DNA from: Brevundimonas sp.
GTDB taxonomy: Bacteria > Pseudomonadota > Alphaproteobacteria > Caulobacterales > Caulobacteraceae
Assembly: GCA_027531145.1 (NCBI GenBank)
Contig: JAPZRF010000002.1
Location: 172,291 to 236,290, forward strand
Direction of reading: 5' to 3'
DNA: 64,000 nucleotides
Below are positions 8,120 to 16,771 of this stretch, piece by piece (the first letter of the stretch is position 1; each line of letters begins with the position of its first letter). The notes under the pieces are model-generated. The model made no database searches. It was not told where the DNA came from and worked only from the letters and a program-made list of their open reading frames with translations. The translations under genes were made by a program, and so were the position numbers.

Positions 8120-8464
8120 ATGAAAAAGGCGATCATCGCCGTCGCGGGTGCCGGGCTGCTGGCTTCGGCCTGCGCCAGCGACCCTTACGGCGGGCCCAAT
8201 GAAACCGTGCGCCAGGGTGCCATCGGTGCCGGCATCGGCGCAGTGGCCGGGGCCATCATCGGCAACAACGTCGGCGACGGCAACGCCGCCGCCGGGGCGG
8301 CCATCGGTGCCGTGGTCGGCGGTGCCGTCGGTGCCATCCGCGGTTCACGTCAGGATCGCGCCAACCAGCAGCGCTACTACGACAACCAGCGCCGTGCCTA
8401 CTACTACTGCTATGACGGCCGTCAGACCGAGTGCTACTGGGAAGACGGCTCGCGCCGCTACTGA
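8120..8464 (+). CDS. Glycine-zipper lipoprotein (17 kDa surface antigen/OsmB-like)
   Basis: A 114-residue predicted lipoprotein. The signal peptide ends in the lipobox-like LLASACAS with Cys at residue 18. Two glycine-zipper stretches (GAIGAGIGAVAGAIIG and GAAIGAVVGGAVGAIRG, about residues 35-75) form a hairpin typical of OsmB/SlyB/17 kDa antigen-type envelope proteins. The tail is Tyr- and Arg-rich with two cysteines. The start is supported by GAGGAG upstream. An EcfG-type promoter precedes it and a strong terminator follows, so it is probably monocistronic and induced by envelope or osmotic stress. Confidence 0.75.
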   Translation: MKKAIIAVAGAGLLASACASDPYGGPNETVRQGAIGAGIGAVAGAIIGNNVGDGNAAAGAAIGAVVGGAVGAIRGSRQDRANQQRYYDNQRRAYYYCYDGRQTECYWEDGSRRY

Positions 8465-8492
8465 GCCGGTGGCGACGACACGGATCTGAAGG

Positions 8493-8523
8493 GGGGCGGC
8501 GCACGGGCGTCGCCCCTTTTCTT
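8493..8523 (+). terminator. Rho-independent terminator
   Basis: GGGGCGGCG (8493-8501) pairs with CGTCGCCCC (8508-8516), a 9-bp stem with one G-U pair and a 6-base loop. TTTTCTT follows. It lies 29 bp past the glycine-zipper gene stop. Confidence 0.85.
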
Positions 8524-8540
8524 GCAGAGGGGAGCTGAAC

Positions 8541-9005
8541 ATGAGGTCATCGACACACCGCCGCGCCCTGGCACTGGCCGGGCTCATCGCCGCGAGCGCC
8601 GGCCTCGCCGCCTGCGCCAGCGATCCGTTCGTGCGCGCCGGGTTGGTGACACCGCCTGCCGCCTGCCGCGGCCATACGTTCGAGGTCTATTTCCGCGAGG
8701 ACGAGGCGCGCCTGACCGATCCCGCCCGCGAGGCCGTCCGGCTGCACGCCCGCCTCGTCGCCCCCTGCCGTGTGCGGGCGGTCGAGGTGCTGGGCCTGGC
8801 CAGCGCCACCGGCGACGCGGCCCGCAACCTGACCCTGTCCGAGCGCCGAGCCGTCGCCGTGGCCGAGGCCCTGGTCGAGGCCGGCCTGCCGGCCCCGCGC
8901 TTCCAGCTGTTCGCGGCCGGCGACCGGGGAGCCCTGACAGACACCGGAACAGCCGAGCCCCTGCGCCGAAGGGTCGAGGTGCGCATCGAGGCCGGGACCC
9001 GATAG
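8541..9005 (+). CDS. OmpA-domain lipoprotein
   Basis: A 154-residue predicted outer-membrane lipoprotein. The signal peptide ends at LAACAS. The C-terminal part resembles the OmpA/MotB peptidoglycan-associating domain: FEVYFREDEARLTDPA at the start of the domain, VLGLASATGDAARNLTLSERRAVAVAEAL as its central region, and GDRG plus RRVEVRIE at the end. The usual GHTD motif is replaced by GLAS, so peptidoglycan binding may be altered. GAGGGG-type ribosome site just upstream. It follows the terminator at 8523 and is the likely first gene of its own transcript. Confidence 0.7.
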   Translation: MRSSTHRRALALAGLIAASAGLAACASDPFVRAGLVTPPAACRGHTFEVYFREDEARLTDPAREAVRLHARLVAPCRVRAVEVLGLASATGDAARNLTLSERRAVAVAEALVEAGLPAPRFQLFAAGDRGALTDTGTAEPLRRRVEVRIEAGTR

Positions 9006-9055
9006 CGCAGCGACCGAGGCTGGCGGACGTCTCCGCCGGGGGATAGATCAGCGCC

Positions 9056-11254
9056 ATGTCCCCGTGCCTGCGCCGCCTGCCAGCGTTCCTTTCATCGTTG
9101 CTGACCGCCCTGCTGGGCGCGCTGATCGCGGCCGTCCCGATGGCGGCGCTGGCCGGTGTCGCGCCCAGCCTGCCGACGTCGATGACCGCAGCCAGCCCGG
9201 TCGCGCCTGGCCCGCGGGAGGCCGCCAACCTCACCGCCGAGCTGGTGGCGATGAACCGCTGGGCCACGCCGGGCTCGACCGCCGTGGTCGCCCTGCGCCA
9301 GCAGATCGCGCCGGGCTGGCACACCTACTGGCGCAATCCCGGCGACTCCGGTGGCCCCACCAGCCTGAACTGGACCCTGCCGTCCGGCGTGACCGCCTCG
9401 GACATCATCTGGCCCCTGCCCGAGCGCCAGAACCTCGGACCGCTCCTCAACTACGGCTACTCCGGCGAGGTCTGGCTGCCGGTGCTGATCGCGATCCCGG
9501 CCGCCGCGCCGCCCGGCCGGACCCTGCGGATTCAGGCCCGCGCCGACCTGTTCGTCTGCAGCGACGAGCTGTGCATCCCGGTCAGCCTCGACCTGGCGCT
9601 GGACCTTCCGGTGGCCGAGGGCACCGCGCCCGAGGCCCTCCCCCACGGCCCGCGCATCACCCGCGTCCTCGCCGGCGCCCCCCGGCCGGGGCCGCTGGAG
9701 GCGCGCCTGACCCGGGCCGGCGAGACCCTGACCCTCAGCGTTGCCGGGGGCCCGCTGGCCGGGGCGAAGGCGGTCTGGTTCTATCCTTTCGTCCAGGGCG
9801 CGCTGGATCACGCCGCCTCCCAGCCGGCCGTGGCCGGACCGCAGGGCCTCAGCCTGACCCTGAAGCCGGGCCGCCGGTTCGATCCGGAGGTGCCGCTGGA
9901 GGGGGTGCTGGCCACCGACGCCGGGGCCTGGCAGATCCGGGCCGAACCCGGACCGGCGCTGGCCGGAAGCGCGGGCGGCCCCGCCCTGCGGCCGCAGGAG
10001 ACGGCCACCGTCCCGCCCGCCTCGCCCGGGCTGATCCTCAAGGCGACCCTGTTCGCCCTGTTGGGCGGGTTGATCCTCAACCTCATGCCCTGCGTCTTCC
10101 CGGTGCTGGCGATGAAGGCCGCGGCCCTCGCCGGCGGGACCCACGCGCCGGCGGAGGCCCGGCGTGACGGTCTGGCCTACACGCTCGGCGTGCTGGTCAG
10201 CTTCCTCGCCCTAGCCGGGGCCCTGCTGGCCCTCCGCGCCGGGGGCGAGGCGGTCGGCTGGGGCTTCCAGCTGCAGGTCCCGGCGGTCACCGCGACGCTG
10301 GCGCTGGTCATGCTGGCGGTCGGCCTCAACCTGTCGGGCCTGTACCGCTCCGGCAGCGGACTGCAGGCCCTCGGCGGCCGGGTGCGCGGCGGCGGGGCCT
10401 TCCTGACCGGGGTGCTGGCGGTGATCGTCGCCGCCCCCTGCACCGCCCCCTTCATGGCCTTTGCGCTGGGGGCCGCCCTGACCCTGCCGGCGGTCGCGGC
10501 GCTGGCGGTGTTCGCTGCGCTCGGGATCGGCTTCGCCCTGCCCTTCCTCGCCGTGAGCCTCAGCCCGGCCCTGCTGCGCCGCCTGCCACGGCCCGGGCCG
10601 TGGATGCTGAACCTGCAGCGCCTCCTCGCCCTGCCCATGTACGCCACGGCCCTGTGGCTGGCCTGGGTGTTCAGCCGCCAGAGCGCCCTGGCCGGCGTCG
10701 GGCTGCTGGCCCTGGCCGCCCTCGCCCTGACCGTCGCCCTCGTCCTCTGGGGCCGACGCCAGACACTCGACCCGCCGGGAACGGACCGCTCCGTCCCCCT
10801 CGCTGCCCCGCTGGTCGCCGCCCTGTCGGCGCTGGTGCTGACCGGCCTGGCCGCCCGCATCGCTCCGCCGCAGGTCGAGGCCGCCGCGCTCGACGCCCGT
10901 GCCTGGTCTCCCGCCGCGGTCGAGGCCGCCCTCGCCGCGGGCCGGCCGGTCCTGGTCAACCTGACCGCCGACTGGTGCGTCACCTGCAAGTTCAACGAGG
11001 CCACGGCGCTGGAGACCGCCCCGGTGCGCGCAGCACTGGACCGCACGGGTGCCGCCTATCTGGTCGGCGACTGGACCCGGCGCGACGCGGCCATCGCCGC
11101 CGAGCTGGAGCGTCACAGCCGTTCCGGCGTGCCCCTCTACCTGGTCCATACGCCGGGACGGACGGAGCCGGAACTGCTGCCTCAACTGTTGACTCCGGCG
11201 ATCGTCGCCCGCGCCCTCGACAGGGCGGCGGCGGACGCATCGTCCGCCCGGTGA
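9056..11254 (+). CDS. dsbD: DsbD/ScsB-type protein-disulfide reductase
   Basis: Membrane protein that passes electrons from cytosolic thioredoxin across the inner membrane to periplasmic disulfides. The 732-residue order is signal peptide (about 1-33), periplasmic alpha domain (about 50-300), an eight-helix membrane core with paired cysteines in LMPCVFPVLAMKA (Cys346) and AAPCTAPFMAF (Cys462), and a C-terminal thioredoxin domain with WCVTC (Cys641, Cys644). The large N-terminal domain is closer to ScsB-like proteins than to classical DsbD. All redox cysteines expected for the core and gamma domain are present. It lies upstream of polA with 31 bp between, possibly in the same transcript. Confidence 0.88.
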   Translation: MSPCLRRLPAFLSSLLTALLGALIAAVPMAALAGVAPSLPTSMTAASPVAPGPREAANLTAELVAMNRWATPGSTAVVALRQQIAPGWHTYWRNPGDSGGPTSLNWTLPSGVTASDIIWPLPERQNLGPLLNYGYSGEVWLPVLIAIPAAAPPGRTLRIQARADLFVCSDELCIPVSLDLALDLPVAEGTAPEALPHGPRITRVLAGAPRPGPLEARLTRAGETLTLSVAGGPLAGAKAVWFYPFVQGALDHAASQPAVAGPQGLSLTLKPGRRFDPEVPLEGVLATDAGAWQIRAEPGPALAGSAGGPALRPQETATVPPASPGLILKATLFALLGGLILNLMPCVFPVLAMKAAALAGGTHAPAEARRDGLAYTLGVLVSFLALAGALLALRAGGEAVGWGFQLQVPAVTATLALVMLAVGLNLSGLYRSGSGLQALGGRVRGGGAFLTGVLAVIVAAPCTAPFMAFALGAALTLPAVAALAVFAALGIGFALPFLAVSLSPALLRRLPRPGPWMLNLQRLLALPMYATALWLAWVFSRQSALAGVGLLALAALALTVALVLWGRRQTLDPPGTDRSVPLAAPLVAALSALVLTGLAARIAPPQVEAAALDARAWSPAAVEAALAAGRPVLVNLTADWCVTCKFNEATALETAPVRAALDRTGAAYLVGDWTRRDAAIAAELERHSRSGVPLYLVHTPGRTEPELLPQLLTPAIVARALDRAAADASSAR

Positions 11255-11285
11255 CGCGGACCGACGCCGCCCCTATGCTCCGCCC

Positions 11286-14198
11286 ATGACCGACTCCGCG
11301 ACCGACCCCGACGCCCCCGCCCCGGTGCGCGAGATGACCCGGGACGGGCCGCCGCTGCGGCTGTGGATGATCGACGCCTCGGCCTACATCTTCCGCGCCT
11401 ACCACGCCCTGCCGCCACTCACCCGCAAGTCCGACGGCCTGCCGGTCGGGGCGGTGCAGGGCTACTGCAACATGCTTTGGAAGCTGCTACGCGACCTGAA
11501 GGGCGAGGACGGTCCGACCCACCTCGTGGCCATCTTCGACCATTCGGAGAAGACCTTCCGCAACGATCTCTACGACGGCTACAAGGCCCACCGCCCGCCG
11601 CCGCCCGAGGACCTCGTGCCCCAGTTCGCCCTGGTGCGGCAGGCTACCGCCGCCTTCGGCGTGCACGGCGTCGAGCTGCCCGGCTACGAGGCCGACGACC
11701 TGATCGCCACCTATGCCTGTCAGGTGCGCGACGCCGGCGGCAAGGCGGTGATCGTCAGCTCCGACAAGGACCTGATGCAGCTGATCGGCCCCGCGGTGGT
11801 CATGTACGACCCGATGAAGGACCGGGTGCTGGCCGAGGACACCGTGATGGAGAAGTTCGGGGTCACCCCGGACAGGATGGTCGACCTGCAGGCCCTGATC
11901 GGCGACAGCGTAGACAACGTCCCCGGGGCCCCGGGCATCGGCCCCAAGACGGCGGCCCAGCTGCTGGACGAGTACGGCGACCTCGACACCCTGCTGGCCC
12001 GGGCCGGGGAGATCAGGCAGCCGAAGCGGCGCGAGACCCTGATCGCCTTCGCCGACCAGATCCGGCTGTCGCGCGAACTGGTGCGCCTGATCTGCGACGC
12101 TCCCGCCCCCGAGCCGCTGGCCGACTTCGCCGTCCGCGATCCCGACCCGGAGGCGCTGTCGGCCTTCCTCGAGCAGATGGAGTTCCGCGCGTTGGCCCGT
12201 CGGGTCGGCGACGGCAGGGCACCCGAGCGCAACGGCCCGGCCATGGCGCGCGCCCTGTCCCTGTCGGCACCGGTCGCCACGCCCCGCTACGCCCCGTCGG
12301 GCCCGGTCACGCCCGGCGACGAAACCTTCGACCTTGAGGCCTACGCCTGCGTCCAGACGGTGGAAGCGCTCGACGCCTGGATCGCCCGGGCGCGCGAGGT
12401 GGGGGTGATCGGCTTCGACACCGAGACCGACGCCCTGTCGGCCACCCACGCCGGCCTGTGCGGCGTATCGCTGGCGGTCGGGCCCAACGCCGCCTGTTAC
12501 ATTCCCCTCACCCACGAGCACGCCCCGCTGGAGGGTGCCGGCGGCCTCGACTTCGGCGGCGAGGGCGACAGTCGCGCGCCCCTGACCCAGATCGACGCCG
12601 ACACCGCGCTTGCCCGGCTCAAGGGCCTGCTGGAGGACCCGGCGGTGCTCAAGGTCGGGCAGAACATCAAGTACGACCTGGCCGTCATGGCCCGGCGCGG
12701 CATCCGGGTGGCCCCTATCGGGGACACCCTGCTGCTGTCCTATGTCGTCGACGGCGGCCTGCACGGCCACGGCATGGACGAGCTGGCCCGCCGCCACCTC
12801 GGCCACGAGCCGATCACCTTCAAGGCCGTGGCCGGGACCGGCAGGAGCCAGATCAGCTTCAGGCACGTCGAGCTCAAGATGGCGACGCGTTACGCCGCCG
12901 AGGATGCCGACGTCACCCTGAGGCTTTGGCGGGTGCTGAAGCCCCGTCTGGCCGAAGAGCGGCTGGTCACCGTGTATGAGACGCTGGAGCGCGGCATGCC
13001 GCCGGTACTGGCCGACATGGAGCTGGCCGGCATCCGCATCGACCCGGACCGCCTGCGCCGCCTGTCGTCGGAGTTCGGCCTGCGCATGGCCGAGCTGGAG
13101 GAGAAGGCCCACGGCCTCGCCGGCCGGCCCTTCAACCTCGGCAGCCCGAAGCAGATCGGCGACATCCTGTTCGGCGAGATGAACCTGCCCGGCGGCAAGA
13201 AGACCGCCACCGGCCAGTGGGGCACCGACGCCAGCGTGCTGGAAGAGCTGGCCCTTACCCACGCGCTGCCGGCCACCTTGCTGGAGTGGCGCCAGCTGTC
13301 CAAACTCAAGGGCACCTATACCGACGCCCTTGTGGCCGCCGCCGACCCGGCCACCGACCGGGTGCACACCTCCTACCAGCTGGGCGCCGCCACCACCGGC
13401 CGGCTGGCCAGCTCCGATCCCAACCTGCAGAACATCCCGATCCGCACCGAGGTCGGCCGGCAGATCCGCCAGGCCTTCATCGCCGCCCCTGGCCAAGTCC
13501 TGATCTCGGCGGACTATTCGCAGATCGAGCTTCGCCTGCTGGCCCATATCGGCGACATCGCCGAGCTGAAGCGGGCGTTCAAGGCGGGTCTGGACATCCA
13601 CGCCGCCACCGCCAGCGAGATGTTCGGCGTGCCGGTCGAGGGCATGCCGGCCGAGACCCGGCGCCGGGCCAAGGCCATCAATTTCGGCATCGTCTACGGC
13701 ATCTCTGCCTTCGGCCTGGCCAACCAGCTGGGCATCGATCAGGGCGAGGCCGCAGCCTACATCAAGACCTACTTCGAGCGCTTCCCCGGCATCAGCGCCT
13801 ACATGGACCGGACGAAGGCCGAGGTGCGCGAGGCCGGCTTTGTCTCGACCCTGTTCGGCCGGCGCATCCACATTCCGGCGATCCACTCCAAGTCAAATGC
13901 CGAGCGGGCCTTCGGCGAGCGGGCGGCGATCAACGCCCCGATCCAGGGGGCCGCCGCCGACATCATCCGCCGCGCCATGATGCGCATGCCGGGGGCCCTG
14001 ACCGACGCCGGGCTGAAGACCCGCATGCTGCTGCAGGTGCACGACGAACTGGTGTTCGAGGCACCGGAGGCCGAGGTCGACCGGGCCCTGCCGCTGATCC
14101 GCCGGGTGATGGAGAGCGCCGCCCAGCCGGCCGTGGCCCTGACCGTGCCGCTTGTGGTCGAGGCCAAGGCCGCCGGCAACTGGGACGACGCCCACTGA
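11286..14198 (+). CDS. polA: DNA polymerase I
   Basis: A 970-residue repair and Okazaki-processing polymerase with all three domains. The 5'-3' exonuclease occupies about 18-310 (LWMIDASAYIFRAYHALP, GYEADDLIATYA, GDSVDNVPGAPGIGPKTA). The 3'-5' proofreading domain occupies about 355-570 with GFDTETDALSA and NIKYDLAVM, so proofreading residues look intact. The polymerase domain from about 590 has SADYSQIELRLLAHI (motif A), RRAKAINFGIVYGIS (motif B) and LQVHDELVFE (motif C). Full length for the family. Long minus-strand open frames inside it are GC-driven shadows. Confidence 0.97.
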   Translation: MTDSATDPDAPAPVREMTRDGPPLRLWMIDASAYIFRAYHALPPLTRKSDGLPVGAVQGYCNMLWKLLRDLKGEDGPTHLVAIFDHSEKTFRNDLYDGYKAHRPPPPEDLVPQFALVRQATAAFGVHGVELPGYEADDLIATYACQVRDAGGKAVIVSSDKDLMQLIGPAVVMYDPMKDRVLAEDTVMEKFGVTPDRMVDLQALIGDSVDNVPGAPGIGPKTAAQLLDEYGDLDTLLARAGEIRQPKRRETLIAFADQIRLSRELVRLICDAPAPEPLADFAVRDPDPEALSAFLEQMEFRALARRVGDGRAPERNGPAMARALSLSAPVATPRYAPSGPVTPGDETFDLEAYACVQTVEALDAWIARAREVGVIGFDTETDALSATHAGLCGVSLAVGPNAACYIPLTHEHAPLEGAGGLDFGGEGDSRAPLTQIDADTALARLKGLLEDPAVLKVGQNIKYDLAVMARRGIRVAPIGDTLLLSYVVDGGLHGHGMDELARRHLGHEPITFKAVAGTGRSQISFRHVELKMATRYAAEDADVTLRLWRVLKPRLAEERLVTVYETLERGMPPVLADMELAGIRIDPDRLRRLSSEFGLRMAELEEKAHGLAGRPFNLGSPKQIGDILFGEMNLPGGKKTATGQWGTDASVLEELALTHALPATLLEWRQLSKLKGTYTDALVAAADPATDRVHTSYQLGAATTGRLASSDPNLQNIPIRTEVGRQIRQAFIAAPGQVLISADYSQIELRLLAHIGDIAELKRAFKAGLDIHAATASEMFGVPVEGMPAETRRRAKAINFGIVYGISAFGLANQLGIDQGEAAAYIKTYFERFPGISAYMDRTKAEVREAGFVSTLFGRRIHIPAIHSKSNAERAFGERAAINAPIQGAAADIIRRAMMRMPGALTDAGLKTRMLLQVHDELVFEAPEAEVDRALPLIRRVMESAAQPAVALTVPLVVEAKAAGNWDDAH

Positions 14199-14680
14199 GC
14201 CCCGCGCCTCCCGATCCCGGCGCAACCCTGATCCTGCACGGGCCGGTCGGGAGCGGCAAAAGCACCCGCGCGAGCGACCTGGCCCGCGCAGCCGCCCTGT
14301 CGGAGCACAGCGTCGGCGGGGTGCTGGCGCTGAAGTCCCCTGCCGGGCGGCGCTATCACGACCTGTGGACCGGGGAGGAGGTGGCCAAGGAGCCCGCCAT
14401 CGACGGCGAGCCGGTGATCGAGGTCGGACGGTTCCGCTTCCGCGCCGCCGCCTTCGCCTGGGCCGGACAGCGGATCGCCACCGCGGTCGCCGCCGGGGCG
14501 GATCTGGTGATCATCGACGAGGTCGGACCGCTGGAGCTGCGGGGCGACGGGCTGGCGGCGGCCCTGGACGCCCTGCCGCCAGGGCTCGCCCGCGTGCTGC
14601 TGGTGCGCACGGGGCTGGAGGACGCCGCCGCCGCCCGCTTCGCCGTCGGGCCGGTCGCCTTCGACCCGCCGCGCGATTGA
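14195..14680 (+). CDS. P-loop NTPase (THEP1-like), start uncertain
   Basis: About 161 residues beginning around the polA stop. Walker A GPVGSGKST lies about 13 residues in and Walker B LVIIDEVGPLEL near residue 106. The spacing resembles small THEP1-type nucleoside triphosphatases, which hydrolyse NTPs or assist nucleotide/cofactor handling. No ATG, GTG or TTG lies between polA's stop and the P-loop in this frame. CTG at 14195, overlapping the polA TGA, is the only near-cognate codon and is used here as a provisional start. Codon usage and the intact motifs argue for a real gene. It may serve the molybdoenzyme pair downstream, but that is inference. Confidence 0.6.
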   Translation: MSPAPPDPGATLILHGPVGSGKSTRASDLARAAALSEHSVGGVLALKSPAGRRYHDLWTGEEVAKEPAIDGEPVIEVGRFRFRAAAFAWAGQRIATAVAAGADLVIIDEVGPLELRGDGLAAALDALPPGLARVLLVRTGLEDAAAARFAVGPVAFDPPRD

Positions 14681-14747
14681 TCCCCGCCCCCCGCCATGAC
14701 AGGGTTCCGACCCGGGTCCGCCGCCGGAGCGGGGTCCGGAGACGCCG

Positions 14748-15560
14748 ATGACCGCCTCGCTCCTGCCAGAAGGTCCGCCCGAGGGTCTGCCGCAAGACGT
14801 CGCGCCGCCTGACGGCCCTTGCGGACGCCACGCTGACCGCCCCCTGCCGGGCGGGCGCACCGCTACTTACCGCCATCCGCCACTGGTGCGCATCACCCAC
14901 TGGATCAATGTCGCCGCCGTGGTGGTGCTGATCATGAGCGGGCTCAACATCCTGGCCGCCCACCCGCACCTCTACTGGGGCCTCGATTCCCGCTTCGACG
15001 CCCCGTGGCTGAGCTTCGACCATATCCCCCGCTGGGCCATGATCCCGCCGGCCCGCAACCTGGCCGAGGCGCGCGACTGGCACTTCTTCTTCGCCTGGCT
15101 GTTCGTGCTCAACGGGTTGATCTACCTGGCCTGGATCCTGTGGACCGGGCGGCTGCGGCGGCGCATCTGGCCGACGCGCGCCGACCTCGCCCGCCTCGGG
15201 CCGTCGATCGTCGAGCACGCCCGCCTGCGCTTCCCGAAGGACGAGGCGGCCCGCGCCTACAACGTGCTGCAAAAGCTGGCCTATCTGGCCATGATCCTGA
15301 TCGTCCTGCCGATGATGCTTGTCACCGGCCTGTCGATGTCGCCGGGCTTCAACGCCATCGGCGGCATCCTGCTGGAGCTGATGGACGGCAGGCAGTCGGC
15401 CCGCACGCTGCACTTCCTCTCCGCCGCCCTTGTCGTCGGCTTCATCATCGTCCACGTCGGACTGGTGATCTGGACCGGCCTGTACAATAACCTGCGCGCC
15501 ATGATCACCGGCTGGTTCATCCTCGAGCCCTCGCGCCCCGACCCGGAGGACCTCCGGTGA
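14748..15560 (+). CDS. Cytochrome b561-type membrane subunit
   Basis: A 270-residue di-haem-type membrane cytochrome that probably exchanges electrons with the molybdopterin enzyme encoded next. After a 40-residue cytosolic leader come four transmembrane segments (about 45-65, 110-130, 180-200, 220-245). Candidate haem ligands are in RITHWINVAAVV, RDWHFFFAWLFV, TLHFLSAALVV and IIVHVGLVIWTG, the pattern of the Ni/Fe-hydrogenase/formate dehydrogenase cytochrome b family. It overlaps the following gene by 3 nt (GTGA), so the two are translationally coupled. Confidence 0.85.
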   Translation: MTASLLPEGPPEGLPQDVAPPDGPCGRHADRPLPGGRTATYRHPPLVRITHWINVAAVVVLIMSGLNILAAHPHLYWGLDSRFDAPWLSFDHIPRWAMIPPARNLAEARDWHFFFAWLFVLNGLIYLAWILWTGRLRRRIWPTRADLARLGPSIVEHARLRFPKDEAARAYNVLQKLAYLAMILIVLPMMLVTGLSMSPGFNAIGGILLELMDGRQSARTLHFLSAALVVGFIIVHVGLVIWTGLYNNLRAMITGWFILEPSRPDPEDLR

Positions 15561-16327
15561 GGGAGCCCAGCCGCCGCCGCTGGCTGGGGGGGGGCCTGGC
15601 CGCCGCCGGGGCCGGCCTTCTGGCCGCCTGCGACCGCGTCGCCGCCAACCCCGTCGTGCAGCAGACCCTGCGCATGGCCCACGGCCTGACCTACCGCGCG
15701 CAGCGGCTGATCGTGCCGCGCGAGGCCCTGGCCCCCGAGTACACCGAGGCCGACATCTCGCCGGACTTCCGCGCCAACGGCTCTATCAATCCCATGGCCG
15801 CCGACTATGTCGCCATGCGCCAGGGCGGCTTCGCCGACTACCGGCTGGTGGTCGACGGCCTCGTCGAGCGGCCGCTCAGCCTGTCGCTGGCCGACCTCAG
15901 GGCCCGCCCGTCGCGCACCCAGATCACCAAGCACGACTGCGTCGAGGGCTGGACCTCGATCGGCAAATGGAAGGGCGCGCCCCTGTCGGTATTGCTTGAG
16001 GAGGCCGGCCTCAGGCCCGAGGCCCGCTACATCGTCTTCTACTGTTTCGACGCGCTGGATCAGCGCGAGGACGGCGACCGGTACTACGAGAGCATCGACC
16101 TGGTGGACGCCTACCATCCCCAGACCATCCTCGCCTACGAGATGAACGACCACATCCTGCCGGTACCGCACGGGGCCCCGCTGCGCCTGCGGGTCGAGCG
16201 CCAGATCGGCTACAAGCACGCCAAATACATCCGCCGCATCGAGGCCGTGGACAGCTTCGCCCACATCGGCCGCGGCGAGGGCGGCTACTGGCCCGACCGC
16301 GGCTACCAGTGGTATGCGGGGATCTAG
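15557..16327 (+). CDS. Sulfite-oxidase-family molybdopterin oxidoreductase (YedY/MsrP-like)
   Basis: Periplasmic molybdenum enzyme of the sulfite oxidase fold, 256 residues. The N-terminus SRRRWLGGGLAAAGAGLLAA carries a twin-arginine signal. The molybdenum-ligand cysteine is in TKHDCVEGWTSIGKW, followed by GAPLRLRVERQIGYKHAKY of the cofactor-binding region. Its GTG start overlaps the stop of the cytochrome b gene. The pair resembles MsrPQ/YedYZ in logic, but the partner is a b561-type rather than a YedZ-type protein, so the physiological substrate is unknown. A Cys near the Tat cleavage region (LLAACDR) suggests possible lipidation. Confidence 0.88.
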   Translation: MREPSRRRWLGGGLAAAGAGLLAACDRVAANPVVQQTLRMAHGLTYRAQRLIVPREALAPEYTEADISPDFRANGSINPMAADYVAMRQGGFADYRLVVDGLVERPLSLSLADLRARPSRTQITKHDCVEGWTSIGKWKGAPLSVLLEEAGLRPEARYIVFYCFDALDQREDGDRYYESIDLVDAYHPQTILAYEMNDHILPVPHGAPLRLRVERQIGYKHAKYIRRIEAVDSFAHIGRGEGGYWPDRGYQWYAGI

Positions 16328-16344
16328 GGACGGTTCGCCCCTCT

Positions 16345-16500
16345 CCCTTCCCCCTCGAGGGGGGAAGGGCCGGGGATGGGGGTGGGAGCTCTGTGCTTGA
16401 CGAGGGAGGCGCCCGAGGCAGTCCCGCCTCTCGCGCGCTTCCACAGCCCCCTGCGCGTTCACCCCCACCCAACCCTCCCCCCTCGAGGGAGAGGGCTTCG
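16345..16500. repeat. Dispersed repeat, family 4 (XhoI-palindrome element, copy 1)
   Basis: About 155 bp bounded by CCCTTCCCCCTCGAGGGGGG on the left and CCTCCCCCCTCGAGGGAGAG on the right, with GGGGATGGGGGTGGG and CACCCCCACCCAACCC just inside. The same arrangement recurs at 24893-25046 (inverted) and 29850-30005. With family 1 at 16593 it fills most of the 444-bp gap 16328-16771, in which I see no gene. Confidence 0.8.
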
Positions 16501-16517
16501 GTCGCGCTGTCCCCCAA

Positions 16518-16555
16518 CCCGTCGAAGCCGTCCACCCAGGCGCGCCGCAGGGTGT
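16518..16555 (-). repeat. Duplicated 3' end of nudC
   Basis: 38 bp matching 16775-16812, the last codons of nudC, at 36 of 38 positions. On the minus strand it still reads TLRRAWVDGFDG, against TLLRAWVDGFDG in nudC. It lies on the far side of the family 1 repeat at 16593-16758. Confidence 0.85.
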
Positions 16556-16592
16556 CAGCGCCGGCGGCGGAGGGCTGTCCTCGCCCGGGCAG

Positions 16593-16758
16593 GTTCATCA
16601 CAGAGATCACGGAGAAAGGCACGGAGGGCACGGCGGCGTCGCGGTGGCTGCGCCGCAGGCGCCTTGCCTGCCGACGGCCTCAGGGAAGGCGCTTCGCGCT
16701 CTGCGACCCGGCGGCCTCGGTGTCCTTTGTGCCTTTCTCCGTGATCTCTGTGATGAAC
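16593..16758. repeat. Dispersed inverted repeat, family 1 (copy 1)
   Basis: A 166-bp element whose ends are perfect inverted repeats of 30 bp, each beginning GTTCATCACAGAGATCACGG. The interior is GC-rich and not obviously coding. Related copies lie at 17761-17926, 18284-18447 and 47950-48103. Confidence 0.9.
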
Positions 16759-16771
16759 CCTGAACAGCCCC

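Noticed and set aside
11487-13886. 799-codon open frame antisense to polA
   Set aside because: High GC leaves reverse frames open. polA on the plus strand has all catalytic motifs; the antisense product is Gly/Gln/His/Val-rich without any domain.
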